From Cohnella ginsengisoli (GTDB lineage Bacteria; Bacillota; Bacilli; Paenibacillales; Paenibacillaceae), in NCBI RefSeq assembly GCF_029525555.1, contig NZ_JAPDHZ010000002.1, positions 1,215,868-1,279,867 of the forward strand: a stretch of DNA of 64,000 nucleotides, written 5' to 3'. Below the pieces are notes generated by a model. It searched no databases. It was not told where the DNA came from and was given only the letters and a program-made list of their open reading frames with translations. A program made the translations under genes and the position numbers. Shown here in pieces: positions 19,940 through 29,001 of the stretch; the first letter of the stretch is position 1; every line of letters begins with the position of its first letter.

Positions 19940-20168
19940 GAGTTACGCGGTTTTTCCGTGTTACTCCGCTCCCGAGTGCGGTTTCTGCGGGAGTTACGCG
20001 GTTTTTCCGTGTTACTCTGCTCCCGGGTGCGGTTTCTGCGGGAGTTACGCGGTTTTTCCATGTAACTCCGCTCCCGAGCGCGGTTTCTGCGGGAGTTACG
20101 CGGTTTTTCCGTGTTACTCTGCTCCCGGGTGCGGTTTCTGCGGGAGTTACGCGGTTTTTCCATGTAAC
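19940..20168. repeat. 51-bp tandem repeat, four full copies plus a partial
   Basis: Units start at 19940, 19991, 20042, 20093 and 20144 (last truncated), each beginning GAGTTACGCGGTTTTTCC and containing CGCTCCCG or TGCTCCCG. Copies two and four are identical and copies three and five share the variant CCATGTAAC, so a 102-bp pair is repeated as a higher-order unit. The period is a multiple of three; both strands stay open, encoding LRGFSVLLRSRVRFLRE-like or EKPRNSRRNRTREQSNT-like 17-residue repeats. No ribosome site or credible gene boundary is present, so I treat it as non-coding. It lies 60 bp beyond the dnaE stop codon. Confidence 0.93.
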
Positions 20169-20227
20169 GGCGATCCCCGGCTAGCTTGCTGAGCAAAGAA
20201 TGCCGCAGAACATCGGCAAGACGGAGA

Positions 20228-23200
20228 TTATTTGACCTTCGCCGTGCCTTCGCCGAGCAAGCGTTCGACGGCGGCCGTCAGCCCCGCCGAAGGCAGCACG
20301 CGGTAAGAATCGTTCAGCGCCAGCGATTTGCGGTCGCGTTCGTAGAACAGAACCGTCTGCAGCGGTCCCTTGTGCTTGGCGAGCAGCGCCTGCAGATCCT
20401 TGAGCACGGACGGCGCCTCGTGTCCGGCATCGATCCGAACGTAGAAGCGCTGCGAGGCCGCTCCCGCGTCGCCGCCGTCGGCGCGGCCCGCGCCGGCTCG
20501 CGCCTTTTCCGGCGACGGCGCCGGCTTGACGACGGACGTCGTCCGGCGCGCGCCCTCCGCGGCGGCCGGCTTCGCTTCGGCCCGGTCCGGCCGGCGGCCC
20601 GCCTCTGCGCTTCGATCGGTCCTGGCGCCGCGATAGCCGCCGTGACCGCCTCTGCGCATGCGGGCGGCTTCGCGCTTCAGCGTGTCCGCCGCCAGCGGCA
20701 CGATCTCGTCCGCCAGCAGCTTGAAGTCCTCGTCGCCCTGCTGGAGCTTGGCCCGCACGAGCAGGAGCGCGCCTTTTCCCGCGAACGCCGACGCCGACTT
20801 CCAGACGGAAGGGAATACGACGAGCTCCGCGCCCATGATCCGGTCCTCGAGCTCCAGGAAGGCCATCGCCTGGCCGCTCTTCGCGACGATCGGCTTGAGA
20901 GAGACGACCATGCCCGCCGTCAACACCTGCGCGCCGTCCTCCGCCTCCGCCAGATCCGAGAGCCGATCCAATCCCGCTTCCTCCCACAACCCGTCGAAGA
21001 CGTCAAGAGGATGACCGGACAGGTACAGTCCCAGCAATTCCCGCTCGAGCTCCAGCGTCTGGGTCTGCGTATAAGGGGCGACCTCCGGCAGGTCCACCTC
21101 CCAATTCGGCGCGTCGCCGAGGTCGAACAGCTCGAGCTGCAGCTCTTCCTTTTCCTTGCGCCAGATCGCCGCGGCCTCGACGGACTCATCGAGCGCGGCC
21201 AACAGCTGGGCCCGATGGCCGGGCAGCGCGTCGAGCGCGCCGCAGAGCAGCAGCGATTCGAGCACGCGCTTGTTGCAGGCGCGCGGATCGACGCGCCTGC
21301 ACAGGTCGGACAGGCTGTCGAACGGACGGTCCGACCGCTCCTTCATGATGCTCTCGATCGCTTGCGTGCCGACGTTCTTGACGGCGGCGAGCCCGAAGCG
21401 AATGGCGTTGAACGCGCGCGCCGGATCGCCAGCCGCGGCTCCCCCGTCCAGCGCGGCCTCTTGTTCGAACGCGGCAGCGTCAAGCGGACCCGGCTCGCCG
21501 CGCACGGAATTCAGAACGGCTGCCGTGCGCACCGGCGTAAAAAAGCACGCGGCTCTCATTTACGTCCGGCGGCAGCACGGGAATGCCCATGCGCCGGCAT
21601 TCGTCGACGTATTCCGCGGTTTTGCGCTGATTGCCGATGATCGAGGTGAGCATGGAAGCCATGAACGGAACCGGATAGTGCGCCTTCAGATACGCCGTCT
21701 GGAAGGCGAGCACGCCGTAGGCGGCGGCATGGGCACGCGGGAATCCATAATCCGCGAAGCGCAAGATCATGTCATAAACGCGATTCGCCTCTTCGTCCGT
21801 GTAGCCCTGACCCAGGCTGCCCCGCACGAAATGCGCGCGCTGTTCGTCGAGAATCTCCCTTTTCTTTTTGCCGACCGCCCGGCGCAGCAGATCCGCTTCG
21901 CCCAGCGAGAAGCCCGCCATCCGGGAAGCGATCTGCATGATCTGCTCCTGGTAGACGATGATGCCGTACGTGTCTCGCAGGATCGGCTCGAGATCCGGAT
22001 GCGGATATTCGGCCGCGACCTCGCCGTGCATCGTCTTGATGAACTGCGGGATGAAGTCCATCGGTCCCGGCCGGTACAGCGCCACGACGGACACGATGTC
22101 CTCGAACGTCCTCGGCTTCATGTCGCGCAGCACCCGCCGTATGCCGGCGGACTCCATCTGGAAGACGCCGGTCGTGTCGCCGCGCCCGAGCAGTTCGTAC
22201 GTCGCAGGATCGTCGTACGGGATATCTTCCCAGCGCAGCGCCTTGCCGGTGGACTCGAACACGCTCTGCATCGCGCGCTCGATGATCGACAGGTTGCGCA
22301 GGCCGAGGAAGTCCATCTTGAGCAGGCCGACCGCCTCGAGGTGCTCCATCGAATACTGCGTGAGCGGCACGCCCTCCGTCCCCTCCTGCAGGGGGACGTA
22401 ATCCGTGAGCGGCTCGGAGGAGATGACGACGCCCGCTGCGTGCGTCGACGCGTGGCGGGGCATCCCCTCCGCGCGCCTCGCCATCGCGATCAGGTCCGCG
22501 ATCGGTCCGCCCTTCTCCGTCAAGGCGCGGAAGTCGGGGTTGTCCCTCGCGGCCCGCTCGATGGACATGCCGGGCATGCCGGGGATAAGCTTCGCCGCCC
22601 GGTCCACGTCCCCGTAAGGCAGGTTCAGTACGCGGCCCACGTCGCGCACCGCCGCGCGAGCGGCGAGCGTGCCGAACGTGATGATCTGCGCGACGTGGCC
22701 GCTGCCGTACTTGTCCGCGACGTAACGGATGACCTCGTCCCGGCGCTCGTCGCTGAAGTCGACGTCGATATCGGGCATGCTCACGCGCTCCGGGTTCAGG
22801 AAGCGCTCGAACAGCAGCTTGTGCTTGAGCGGATCGACGTCCGTGATGCGCAGGCTGTAAGCGACGATGCTGCCAGCCGACGAGCCGCGCCCCGGCCCTA
22901 CCGCGATGCCTTGCTCGCGCGCGTAGCGGATGAAGTCCCAGACGATCAGGAAGTAATCGCTGAAGCCCATCCGGGCGATGACGTCGAGTTCGTAGCGCAG
23001 CCGCGCTTCGGCGTCAGCCGCGACCGTCTGCGCAGAAGCAGCTCCGGCGTCGCCCGAGGCGCCCGCCGACTCGACTGCCGATGCGCCTCCCCCCGCGTCC
23101 TCCCCGTCCGCGCCCGCCGTCGCCGCTCCGTCGTACCGCTCCCGCAGCCCGGCCAAGCACAGCTCCGCCAGGTAGGTCTCCGCCGTCATCCCCTCCGGGA

Positions 23201-24063
23201 TCGGCGAGAACTTGGGCAGAATATGCGCCCCGAGGTCGATCTCCAGCTCGCAGCGGTCCGCGATCAGCGCCGTGTTGGTCACTGCCTCCGGCCGGTGGCG
23301 GAACAGGGCGGACATCTCCTCGCCGGTCTTCATGTACAGCTGCGACGTGCCGATCCGAAACCGGTCCTGGTCGTCCACCGTCTTGCCCGTGCCGATGCAG
23401 ATGAGCACGTCCTGCAGGACGTGATCCTCCTCGTTCAAATAGTGCGAATCGTTGGTCGCGGCGAGCGGAATGCCGAGCTCGTCCGCCAGCCTCAGCACGC
23501 CTGCCGTAATACGCTTCTGGTCGGTCAGGCCGTGGTCCTGAATCTCGAGGAAGTAGTCCTCGTCGAACAGCTCCCGATATCTCAGCGCCGTCTCCCTCGC
23601 CTCGGCGTCCCGCCCGTGCAGCAGATGCTGGGACAGCTCGCTGCTCATGCAGCCGCTCAGGCAGATCAAGCCTTCGGCATGCCGGGACAGCGCCTCGAAG
23701 TCGATGCGCGGACGATAATGAAAGCCCTCGAGATGACCGATCGAGCTCAGCTTCATCAGATTGCGGTAGCCGGCGGCGTTCTTCGCGAGCAGCGTCAAAT
23801 GATAGATCGGCTGGTCGCGTCGCGAGGCCTTCTCCAGACGGGAGCCGGCGGCGACGTACGCCTCCATCCCGACGATCGGCTTGATCCCCCCGCTCGCGGC
23901 AAGCCTTGTAAAAGGGGATCGCCCCGTACATGACCCCGTGGTCGGTGAGCGCCAGCGCCTTCATGCCGAGCTCCGCCGCCCGCGCCGTCATGTCCTTGAT
24001 GCGCGAAGCCCCGTCCAGCAGACTGTATTCGCTATGGTTATGAAGATGGACGAATCCGCACAT
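20228..24063 (-). CDS. dnaE: DNA polymerase III subunit alpha, DnaE type (two frameshifts)
   Basis: Corrected length is about 1277 residues. Domains in order: PHP ([31 protein letters not shown]), the polymerase palm with [16 protein letters not shown] and the catalytic aspartates in [17 protein letters not shown], fingers with [15 protein letters not shown], a helix-hairpin-helix region ([12 protein letters not shown]), and an OB-fold ([19 protein letters not shown]). It is longer than B. subtilis DnaE (1115) because of two Ala/Gly/Glu-rich insertions, about residues 295-335 and 1085-1150. The frame breaks twice in homopolymers: six C near 23886-23891 (five expected) and six A near 21538-21543 (five expected). 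DnaE extends primers on the lagging strand beside PolC. GGGGAGG is seven bases before the ATG. It is divergent from ytrH. Confidence 0.95.
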
Positions 24064-24112
24064 CGCGATGCCTCCCCGTGTTCCCGTTTTTGTTCCCATT
24101 AATCGAATTGTA

Positions 24113-24142
24113 TCATATCGGCGCGGGCACGTCCCATACATA
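24113..24142 (+). promoter_or_regulatory. Sigma-E-like promoter of ytrH
   Basis: TCATATC (24113-24119) and CATACATA (24135-24142) are 15 bases apart and match the -35 and -10 consensus of the mother-cell sigma factor E. They end 21 bases before the ytrH start. In B. subtilis ytrH-ytrI is sigma-E dependent. The match is by eye. Confidence 0.55.
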
Positions 24143-24163
24143 TAAGCATAGGAGGGGATGGAC

Positions 24164-24490
24164 ATGAACCGCGTTTATGCGCATGCGGTGCTCGACTTCT
24201 GTATCGCCTTCGGCGTGGTGCTCGGCGGAGCGATGCTGGCCGGCATGGCGGCGCTGTTCCTCTGGCGTCCGCCGGCCGAGACGGTGCTCGAGATCGCGAG
24301 CCGGATTAAAATCTGGGCGGTCGTCGTCGCCGTAGGAGGCTCGATCGATCCGATCCGCGTCATCGAAGCGAACGTGATGGAGGGGTACCTGTCGCCGGCC
24401 GTCCAACAGATCGGCTATATCGTCTGCGCGTTTCTCGGCGCGCACTTGGCGACCGAGCTGGTGCAGTGGATGTGCAGGAATCCGGGGTGA
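24164..24490 (+). CDS. ytrH: Sporulation membrane protein YtrH
   Basis: The 108-residue protein matches YtrH, a mother-cell membrane protein needed for efficient sporulation in Bacillus. Three hydrophobic segments are visible (about 10-35, 45-62 and 80-97), with [20 protein letters not shown] between the second and third. GGAGGGG lies six bases before the ATG at 24164; an ATG at 24158 directly abuts it and is less likely. It is followed after four bases by ytrI, the conserved pair, and is divergent from dnaE as in B. subtilis. Confidence 0.9.
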   Translation: MNRVYAHAVLDFCIAFGVVLGGAMLAGMAALFLWRPPAETVLEIASRIKIWAVVVAVGGSIDPIRVIEANVMEGYLSPAVQQIGYIVCAFLGAHLATELVQWMCRNPG

Positions 24491-24494
24491 GACG

Positions 24495-24995
24495 ATGAGA
24501 GTGCCCGTTTTCGCGAAGTATGGGCGAGGGATGCAGGCCGCGGCTTTTTTTCTTTGCGGGATGATCGTGGGCGCGGCGGTCTACAGCGCGCTGGTGCTCG
24601 ATCAGACGAACCGGATCGTCCTGAACAACTACGAGCTCAAGGAGCAGGCGGAGCTGGCCGAGCAGCAGGCGAGGCAAAAAGAAAAGCCGAACGCGGGCGA
24701 GACGGTCATTTCGAGCATTGTCCTGTACGTGAACGAGGCGCCCGGCCGGGAGCCGCTCGATGCCGTCGCTGAGAGCGCGCTCAAGGAGAAGCTGATGACG
24801 AGCCTGAAGCGGAGCTTCCTGGGGAGAAAAATCTACGATATCGGCTCCGACGCGGCGCTCGCCCGCAGCCTGCTGGACGGCGCCGTCTACCCGGATATCG
24901 AAAAGAAGGATTATACCGTGCATATCCGCACGGCGCTGGCGGCGGACGGCCGGCTGACGATATGGGCGGAAGCCGCGCCGCTGCTCAGGCGCTGA
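24495..24995 (+). CDS. ytrI: Sporulation protein YtrI
   Basis: The 166-residue protein has one N-terminal membrane helix (about 13-32, QAAAFFLCGMIVGAAVYSAL), a charged coiled-coil-like stretch (ELKEQAELAEQQARQKEK, about 48-65) and a C-terminal alpha/beta domain (YTVHIRTALAADGRLTIWAE). This layout and the position directly after ytrH identify YtrI, a sporulation membrane protein. The ATG has a weak GGTGA upstream, consistent with coupling to ytrH. In B. subtilis nrnA follows at this point; here ytpI follows directly. Confidence 0.85.
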   Translation: MRVPVFAKYGRGMQAAAFFLCGMIVGAAVYSALVLDQTNRIVLNNYELKEQAELAEQQARQKEKPNAGETVISSIVLYVNEAPGREPLDAVAESALKEKLMTSLKRSFLGRKIYDIGSDAALARSLLDGAVYPDIEKKDYTVHIRTALAADGRLTIWAEAAPLLRR

Positions 24996-25071
24996 GCGCG
25001 GCCGGCATTCAATCGGCGTGGCGGATATGGTACAATGAGGGACAATTCGCCTATCGAAGGAGCTGCCCCAT

Positions 25072-25386
25072 TTGTCCAACCTCGAAGCGATCCTGTCCTG
25101 GATCTTCGGCATCGCCATTCTCGTCTCGCTGATTCTGTCCGTAAGCTTCAGCTTCCGCTCGCGGCGCAGCGCCGATCCGACGCAGCGCGGCCTGATGGCC
25201 GCCCGCATGAACATCTGCCTCGGCATCATGCTGATCGCGCTGGCGCTGCTGCAGATGTTCATCTACAGCGGGTCGACGCTCCGCGTCATCGTCGGCGCCG
25301 TTTTCCTCGTGCTCGGTATCTTCAACCTGTTCGCCGGCATGCGCAATCACGCCTTCTTCACGAAGCGTCGATTGTCTGCGCGGTGA
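25072..25386 (+). CDS. ytpI: YtpI family membrane protein
   Basis: The 104-residue product has three membrane helices (about 5-26, 47-66 and 69-90), with RSRRSADPTQRGLMAARMN in the first cytoplasmic loop, as in YtpI of Bacillus. No function is known. The start is TTG at 25072 with AAGGAG nine bases upstream; no ATG fits. Its 3' end overlaps the convergent ytoI gene by 29 bp. The ytpI/ytoI adjacency is conserved in B. subtilis. Confidence 0.8.
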   Translation: MSNLEAILSWIFGIAILVSLILSVSFSFRSRRSADPTQRGLMAARMNICLGIMLIALALLQMFIYSGSTLRVIVGAVFLVLGIFNLFAGMRNHAFFTKRRLSAR

Positions 25387-26704
25387 TCATCGCCTTGGCC
25401 ATGACCTCCCCGTCCGCGAGCGCTGCGGTGACCTCCAGCTTGAGATGGCGACGGCTCGCCTCGATCAGATGCGGCCGGATCGCGAGCTGCGCGTCGATCG
25501 GGATCGTCCGCAAATAATATACGGTCATATTTTCGACGATATGCTCGTGCCGGCCGAGGTCGGCCGCCGTCCTCGCGACCGCCTGCTGCATGAGCATCGT
25601 CAATACGCCCTCCGACAGCGTCCCGAGCGCCCCGGACATTTGCGGCGTGACGAGTCCCGTGAACGACTGGCGCCCTTCGGCGTCCCGTTCTTCGGCGAAG
25701 CCCGCCCACACGAGCGCGTCGAACGTCTCCCCCAGCTGTTCGGGCCGGTTGGCGAACTGCATCGCCCGCAGCAGCTCGGCCCGGCTGACGGCGCCCGCGA
25801 GCTTGCGCTGGCGGTCGACGACGGGCAGCAGCTCGATGCCCTCGGTCACCATCCGATGCGCCGCCGACGCGATCGGCGTATTCATCGTGACCGTCATCGG
25901 CCTGCGCGTCATGAGCTTATCCACCGACTGGTCCGGCGGACGGCCCACGACGTCCTTGGACGTCACCATGCCGACGACGCGGTTCCACTCGTCGACGACC
26001 GGGAAGCGCGAGTAGCCCGTCTCCGCGCTCGTCTTCAGGAAGTCGGCCACGCTCGCGGACTGTTTGAGCGAGCCGACCTTGGCCGTCGGCTCGACGAGGT
26101 CGGCGATCATCATGATCTTGCGCTTGATGAGCCGGTCGTACATCGCCCGGTTGATCATCGACGCGACCGTGAACGTATCGTGCTTGCAGGTCAGAATCGG
26201 GAGCTGACGGTCGTCCGCCAGCTCCTTCACGTCCTCGCTCGTCCCGAAGCCCCCGGTGACGAGCACGCCGGCCCCGTGCGCTAGCGCGATGCGGTGCGCG
26301 CCTTCGCGGTTGCCGACGATGAGCAGGCTGCCCGCGTCGATGTAGCCCGTCATCTCGTCCAGCTCCATCGCGCCGATGACGAGCTTGTGAAGCGTCTTGT
26401 CGAGGCCTTCGCCGCCGCCGAGCAGGCTGCCCTGCACGATCTCCAGCACCTCGGCGAACGTGAGCTGCTCGGGATGGCTGCGCCGCTTCCGGCCGACCCG
26501 GACCGTCCCGATCCGCTCCTTCGTGCTGACGTATCCCGCCAGTCCCGCTTCTTTAAGCGCGCGGTAGGCCGTCCCCTCGGACACGTCCCTGTCCTTCGCC
26601 ATCTGCCGCACGGAGATGCGCGTGCCGATCGGCAGGTCCCTTATGTATTCGAGCAGCTGCTCGTGCTTCGTTAATTCTTCTCCGGCATGATCGTTGCCCG
26701 CCAT
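25358..26704 (-). CDS. ytoI: YtoI: HTH, DRTGG, two CBS and hot-dog domains
   Basis: This 448-residue cytosolic protein has a GntR-like N-terminal HTH (GTRISVRQMAKDRDVSEGTA, about 27-65), a DRTGG domain (about 75-185), two CBS modules (LMTRRPMTVTMNTPIASAAH around 275-300; ELLPVVDRQRKLAGAVSRAE around 305-325) and a C-terminal hot-dog thioesterase-like domain (ENMTVYYLRTIPIDAQLAI). This is the YtoI architecture. CBS domains usually bind adenine nucleotides, so a metabolite-sensing regulator is plausible, but no target is known. GAGAGG stands eight bases before the ATG. The end overlaps ytpI tail-to-tail. Confidence 0.88.
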   Translation of the reverse strand: MAGNDHAGEELTKHEQLLEYIRDLPIGTRISVRQMAKDRDVSEGTAYRALKEAGLAGYVSTKERIGTVRVGRKRRSHPEQLTFAEVLEIVQGSLLGGGEGLDKTLHKLVIGAMELDEMTGYIDAGSLLIVGNREGAHRIALAHGAGVLVTGGFGTSEDVKELADDRQLPILTCKHDTFTVASMINRAMYDRLIKRKIMMIADLVEPTAKVGSLKQSASVADFLKTSAETGYSRFPVVDEWNRVVGMVTSKDVVGRPPDQSVDKLMTRRPMTVTMNTPIASAAHRMVTEGIELLPVVDRQRKLAGAVSRAELLRAMQFANRPEQLGETFDALVWAGFAEERDAEGRQSFTGLVTPQMSGALGTLSEGVLTMLMQQAVARTAADLGRHEHIVENMTVYYLRTIPIDAQLAIRPHLIEASRRHLKLEVTAALADGEVMAKAMITAQTIDAS

Positions 26705-26855
26705 ATCCGACGCCTCTCTTTATCGATTCGTATCGAACGCAGTGGGCAAAATCAGGAAAACCATTTAAAGTATAAACATACACTGCCCTCGCCCTCAATG
26801 TAGCATAGCGACCGCAGCCTAGTCGAGCCAAACGCCCAAAGGAGAACTACCGTTT

Positions 26856-28205
26856 ATGCAAGATCTCGTATCATTCCTCCGGCAAGACCTGCTCATCTCC
26901 ATCCCGCAGGCCTTTACCCTTCTATGGCTGACCTTGGCGGCGCTCGGCTTGCAGCCGGCCCGGCGCTGGCGGCGAATCGCCGCGCTCGCCGTCGTCAATT
27001 CCGTTTATACGGACCTTTTTTTCCATAACGTCTCTACGCCCGTCCAGATATTGAATTCGGTCACGATCACGACGCTCATGCTCTTCGCGCTGTTCAGGGA
27101 CGTCAGCGTGAAAAAGAGGCTCATGATCTTGCTGCTTTCTTACGTCTTCAGCTCCCTGAACGACCTGGCCGTCTATATTCTGTACGGATCCCTGTACGGC
27201 GTTGCCGACAAAGCGCGCATCCTGGATTCCTTCCCGGCGTTCGCTTCGTGCATGTATCCGGTGCTGCTCGTTCAATGGCTCGTCGCGGCTTACGTCGGCC
27301 CCCGGACTGCCCGCTGGTTCGACAGCCTGCGCGCGGCCGGCGGATACATTCGCCGCAACGGGCTCATTCGCGTGCTCGTCTGCCTCTTGCTGCAGCTTTT
27401 CGCGGGAAGCGGCGTCCTGCTCGGCCGCGCCGTTCCCGGCGAGTACGGACGATATGCCTTTTTCGATTGCCTGTTTTACGCGACTGTGCTGCTCTCCCTG
27501 CCTACCCTGTATTACGTCATTCGGCTCATCGACCGCACCAGGCAGGACACGGTGCTGTCCACCCAGGAGCACTATATCGACCAGATCAGCGGCATGTTCA
27601 CGTCGATACGCGGACAGCGTCACGACTACCTCAATCATATCCAAGTCATGCACACGATGCTGCAGCTGGGCAAGTTCGCCGAGCTCAAAGACTATATGTC
27701 GGACGTCGTCAAAGAAACGCACGAGGTCGGCGATATCGTTCAGCACGATATTCCGGCGGTGGGAGCGCTGCTCAAGGCGAAGACGGCCGTCGCCTTGAGC
27801 CTTGGGATCGACTTCGCCAGCGACTTCGCCGGTCCCTGGAACCCGCAGTCGCCGGTCAAGATCATCGACATCGTGAAAATCGCGGGCAATCTGATCGACA
27901 ACGCGTTCGACGAAGTCGTCAAGCTCCCGGCCGGCGAGCGCCTGGTGCGCGCGTCCTTCCGGCTGTGCGACGGTTACCTGGAGCTGACCGTATCCAATCC
28001 CGGCCCGCCGATCAGCGAAGCGGCGCGGGCGCGACTGTTCGAGCCCGGATTTTCGACCAAACCGGGAGGGAACAGAGGGCTGGGACTGCCGATCGTCCGG
28101 GAGCGCGTAGCCCATTATGCCGGGACGCTGACGGTCCATTCGGACGAGAAGCGCGGCACCGTATTCAAGGTCCGGCTGCCGCAAAAAGCCGCTCAGCTGT
28201 CCTGA
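26856..28205 (+). CDS. Orphan sensor histidine kinase, AgrC/GHKL type
   Basis: The 449-residue protein has six or seven hydrophobic segments in the first 225 residues and then a kinase of the AgrC/SpoOB-like GHKL group. The phosphoacceptor is in RGQRHDYLNHIQVMHTML (about residue 250). The ATP site shows NLIDNAFDEVVKLP (N box), EPGFSTKPGGNRGLGL (G box) and GTVFKVRLP. Such kinases usually sense peptides or membrane signals and pair with LytTR or NarL-type regulators. No response regulator is adjacent: ytoI is divergent upstream and a membrane gene convergent downstream. A GGAG lies 11 bases before the ATG. Confidence 0.85.
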   Translation: MQDLVSFLRQDLLISIPQAFTLLWLTLAALGLQPARRWRRIAALAVVNSVYTDLFFHNVSTPVQILNSVTITTLMLFALFRDVSVKKRLMILLLSYVFSSLNDLAVYILYGSLYGVADKARILDSFPAFASCMYPVLLVQWLVAAYVGPRTARWFDSLRAAGGYIRRNGLIRVLVCLLLQLFAGSGVLLGRAVPGEYGRYAFFDCLFYATVLLSLPTLYYVIRLIDRTRQDTVLSTQEHYIDQISGMFTSIRGQRHDYLNHIQVMHTMLQLGKFAELKDYMSDVVKETHEVGDIVQHDIPAVGALLKAKTAVALSLGIDFASDFAGPWNPQSPVKIIDIVKIAGNLIDNAFDEVVKLPAGERLVRASFRLCDGYLELTVSNPGPPISEAARARLFEPGFSTKPGGNRGLGLPIVRERVAHYAGTLTVHSDEKRGTVFKVRLPQKAAQLS

Positions 28206-28210
28206 GCGGC
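28188..28210 (+). terminator. Hairpin across the kinase stop codon
   Basis: GCCGCTCAG and CTGAGCGGC form a perfect 9-bp stem with a five-base loop; the right arm contains the TGA stop. There is no T tract, so it may be mRNA-stabilising or a factor-dependent end. Confidence 0.35.
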
Positions 28211-28256
28211 TCGATCCTTGCGACGTCCGGGAGCGCATCGCATCGCTTTATGGCGC

Positions 28257-28844
28257 CTAGAACAGCAGCAGCCAGCAGATCGAAAACAAAACGACGTACC
28301 CGGCGACGGACAGGAGCACCATCGCAAAGTTGTCCTTGCGCTCGATCTCGTGCAGCTCCAGCGCATGAATGACCAGAAGCAGCAGGCTGAGCAGCAGCAG
28401 CCCGCCCGTCAGCGCCAGCGACAGCCTGACCGACAGGAACGCCGCCAGCGCAGATACAAGGTACCCCGCCCCGAACAGGAGCTGCGAGCTGCCTTGATAC
28501 GTGACGACCTCGATCCAGGAGCGCTTGCGCCGGCCCAAGCGGTTCCCCACGGCGGATAGGGATGCCGTCGCGGCGAGCAAGGACAGCAGCCCGAGCAGCA
28601 GCAGCTTGAACGCGAGCCCGGAACTGAAAAGGCGGCTCACGAAGAGAACGGAGAAAAACGACATCGCATGCTCGATCCGGTTCTGCGCCGCCAGCACCCA
28701 GACGTAAAATCCGGCGACGGAAGCGGCCGCCCCCATCAATCCGAGCGGCAGGTCCTCGGCGCCGCGCAGCGCGAGCGCGGCCGACGGATTGCGCAGCAGC
28801 GCCAGCAACAGCCGCGGGTTCGCGGAAAAACGTTCCCGGCTCAT
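28257..28844 (-). CDS. Five-helix membrane protein of unknown function
   Basis: The 195-residue protein shows about five hydrophobic segments (near residues 30-50, 62-88, 110-130, 132-157 and 172-194) and a basic cytoplasmic loop (GNRLGRRKRSWIE). The arrangement recalls Yip1/YIF1-type bacterial membrane proteins, but no diagnostic motif is certain. GGAGG is nine bases before the ATG at 28844; a longer frame to 28952 has no ribosome site. It is convergent with the kinase gene, and the ABC exporter terminator lies just upstream. Confidence 0.6.
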   Translation of the reverse strand: MSRERFSANPRLLLALLRNPSAALALRGAEDLPLGLMGAAASVAGFYVWVLAAQNRIEHAMSFFSVLFVSRLFSSGLAFKLLLLGLLSLLAATASLSAVGNRLGRRKRSWIEVVTYQGSSQLLFGAGYLVSALAAFLSVRLSLALTGGLLLLSLLLLVIHALELHEIERKDNFAMVLLSVAGYVVLFSICWLLLF

Positions 28845-28950
28845 TTTCGACAACCTCCAGACGTTTAAAAACGTTCCATTAAAATTCACTGTTCCCCTTT
28901 TTCGACGCCAACCGCCCGATTCCCTCCATATAAGCCCGCAATAAGCACGC

Positions 28951-28982
28951 AAAAACCGCCCTCCTAAAAACGGAAGGCGGTT
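28951..28982 (-). terminator. Terminator of the ABC exporter gene
   Basis: On the minus strand AACCGCCTTCC pairs with GGAGGGCGGTT and is followed by TTTGCG; the stem starts about 20 bases after the exporter stop codon. Confidence 0.85.
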
Positions 28983-29001
28983 CGTGCGGCTGCGCCGTGC
29001 C

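Noticed and set aside
19940..20168. CRISPR array
   Set aside because: The copies are directly contiguous 51-bp units without unique spacers, and no cas gene is in the window.
19853..20196. Repeat-encoded basic peptides on either strand of the 51-bp array
   Set aside because: Neither frame has a ribosome site or a sequence outside the repeats that looks like a gene; the open frames follow from the period being a multiple of three.
21156..23933. A 925-codon open frame opposite dnaE
   Set aside because: It is the antisense shadow of dnaE, with composition typical of such frames and no motif.
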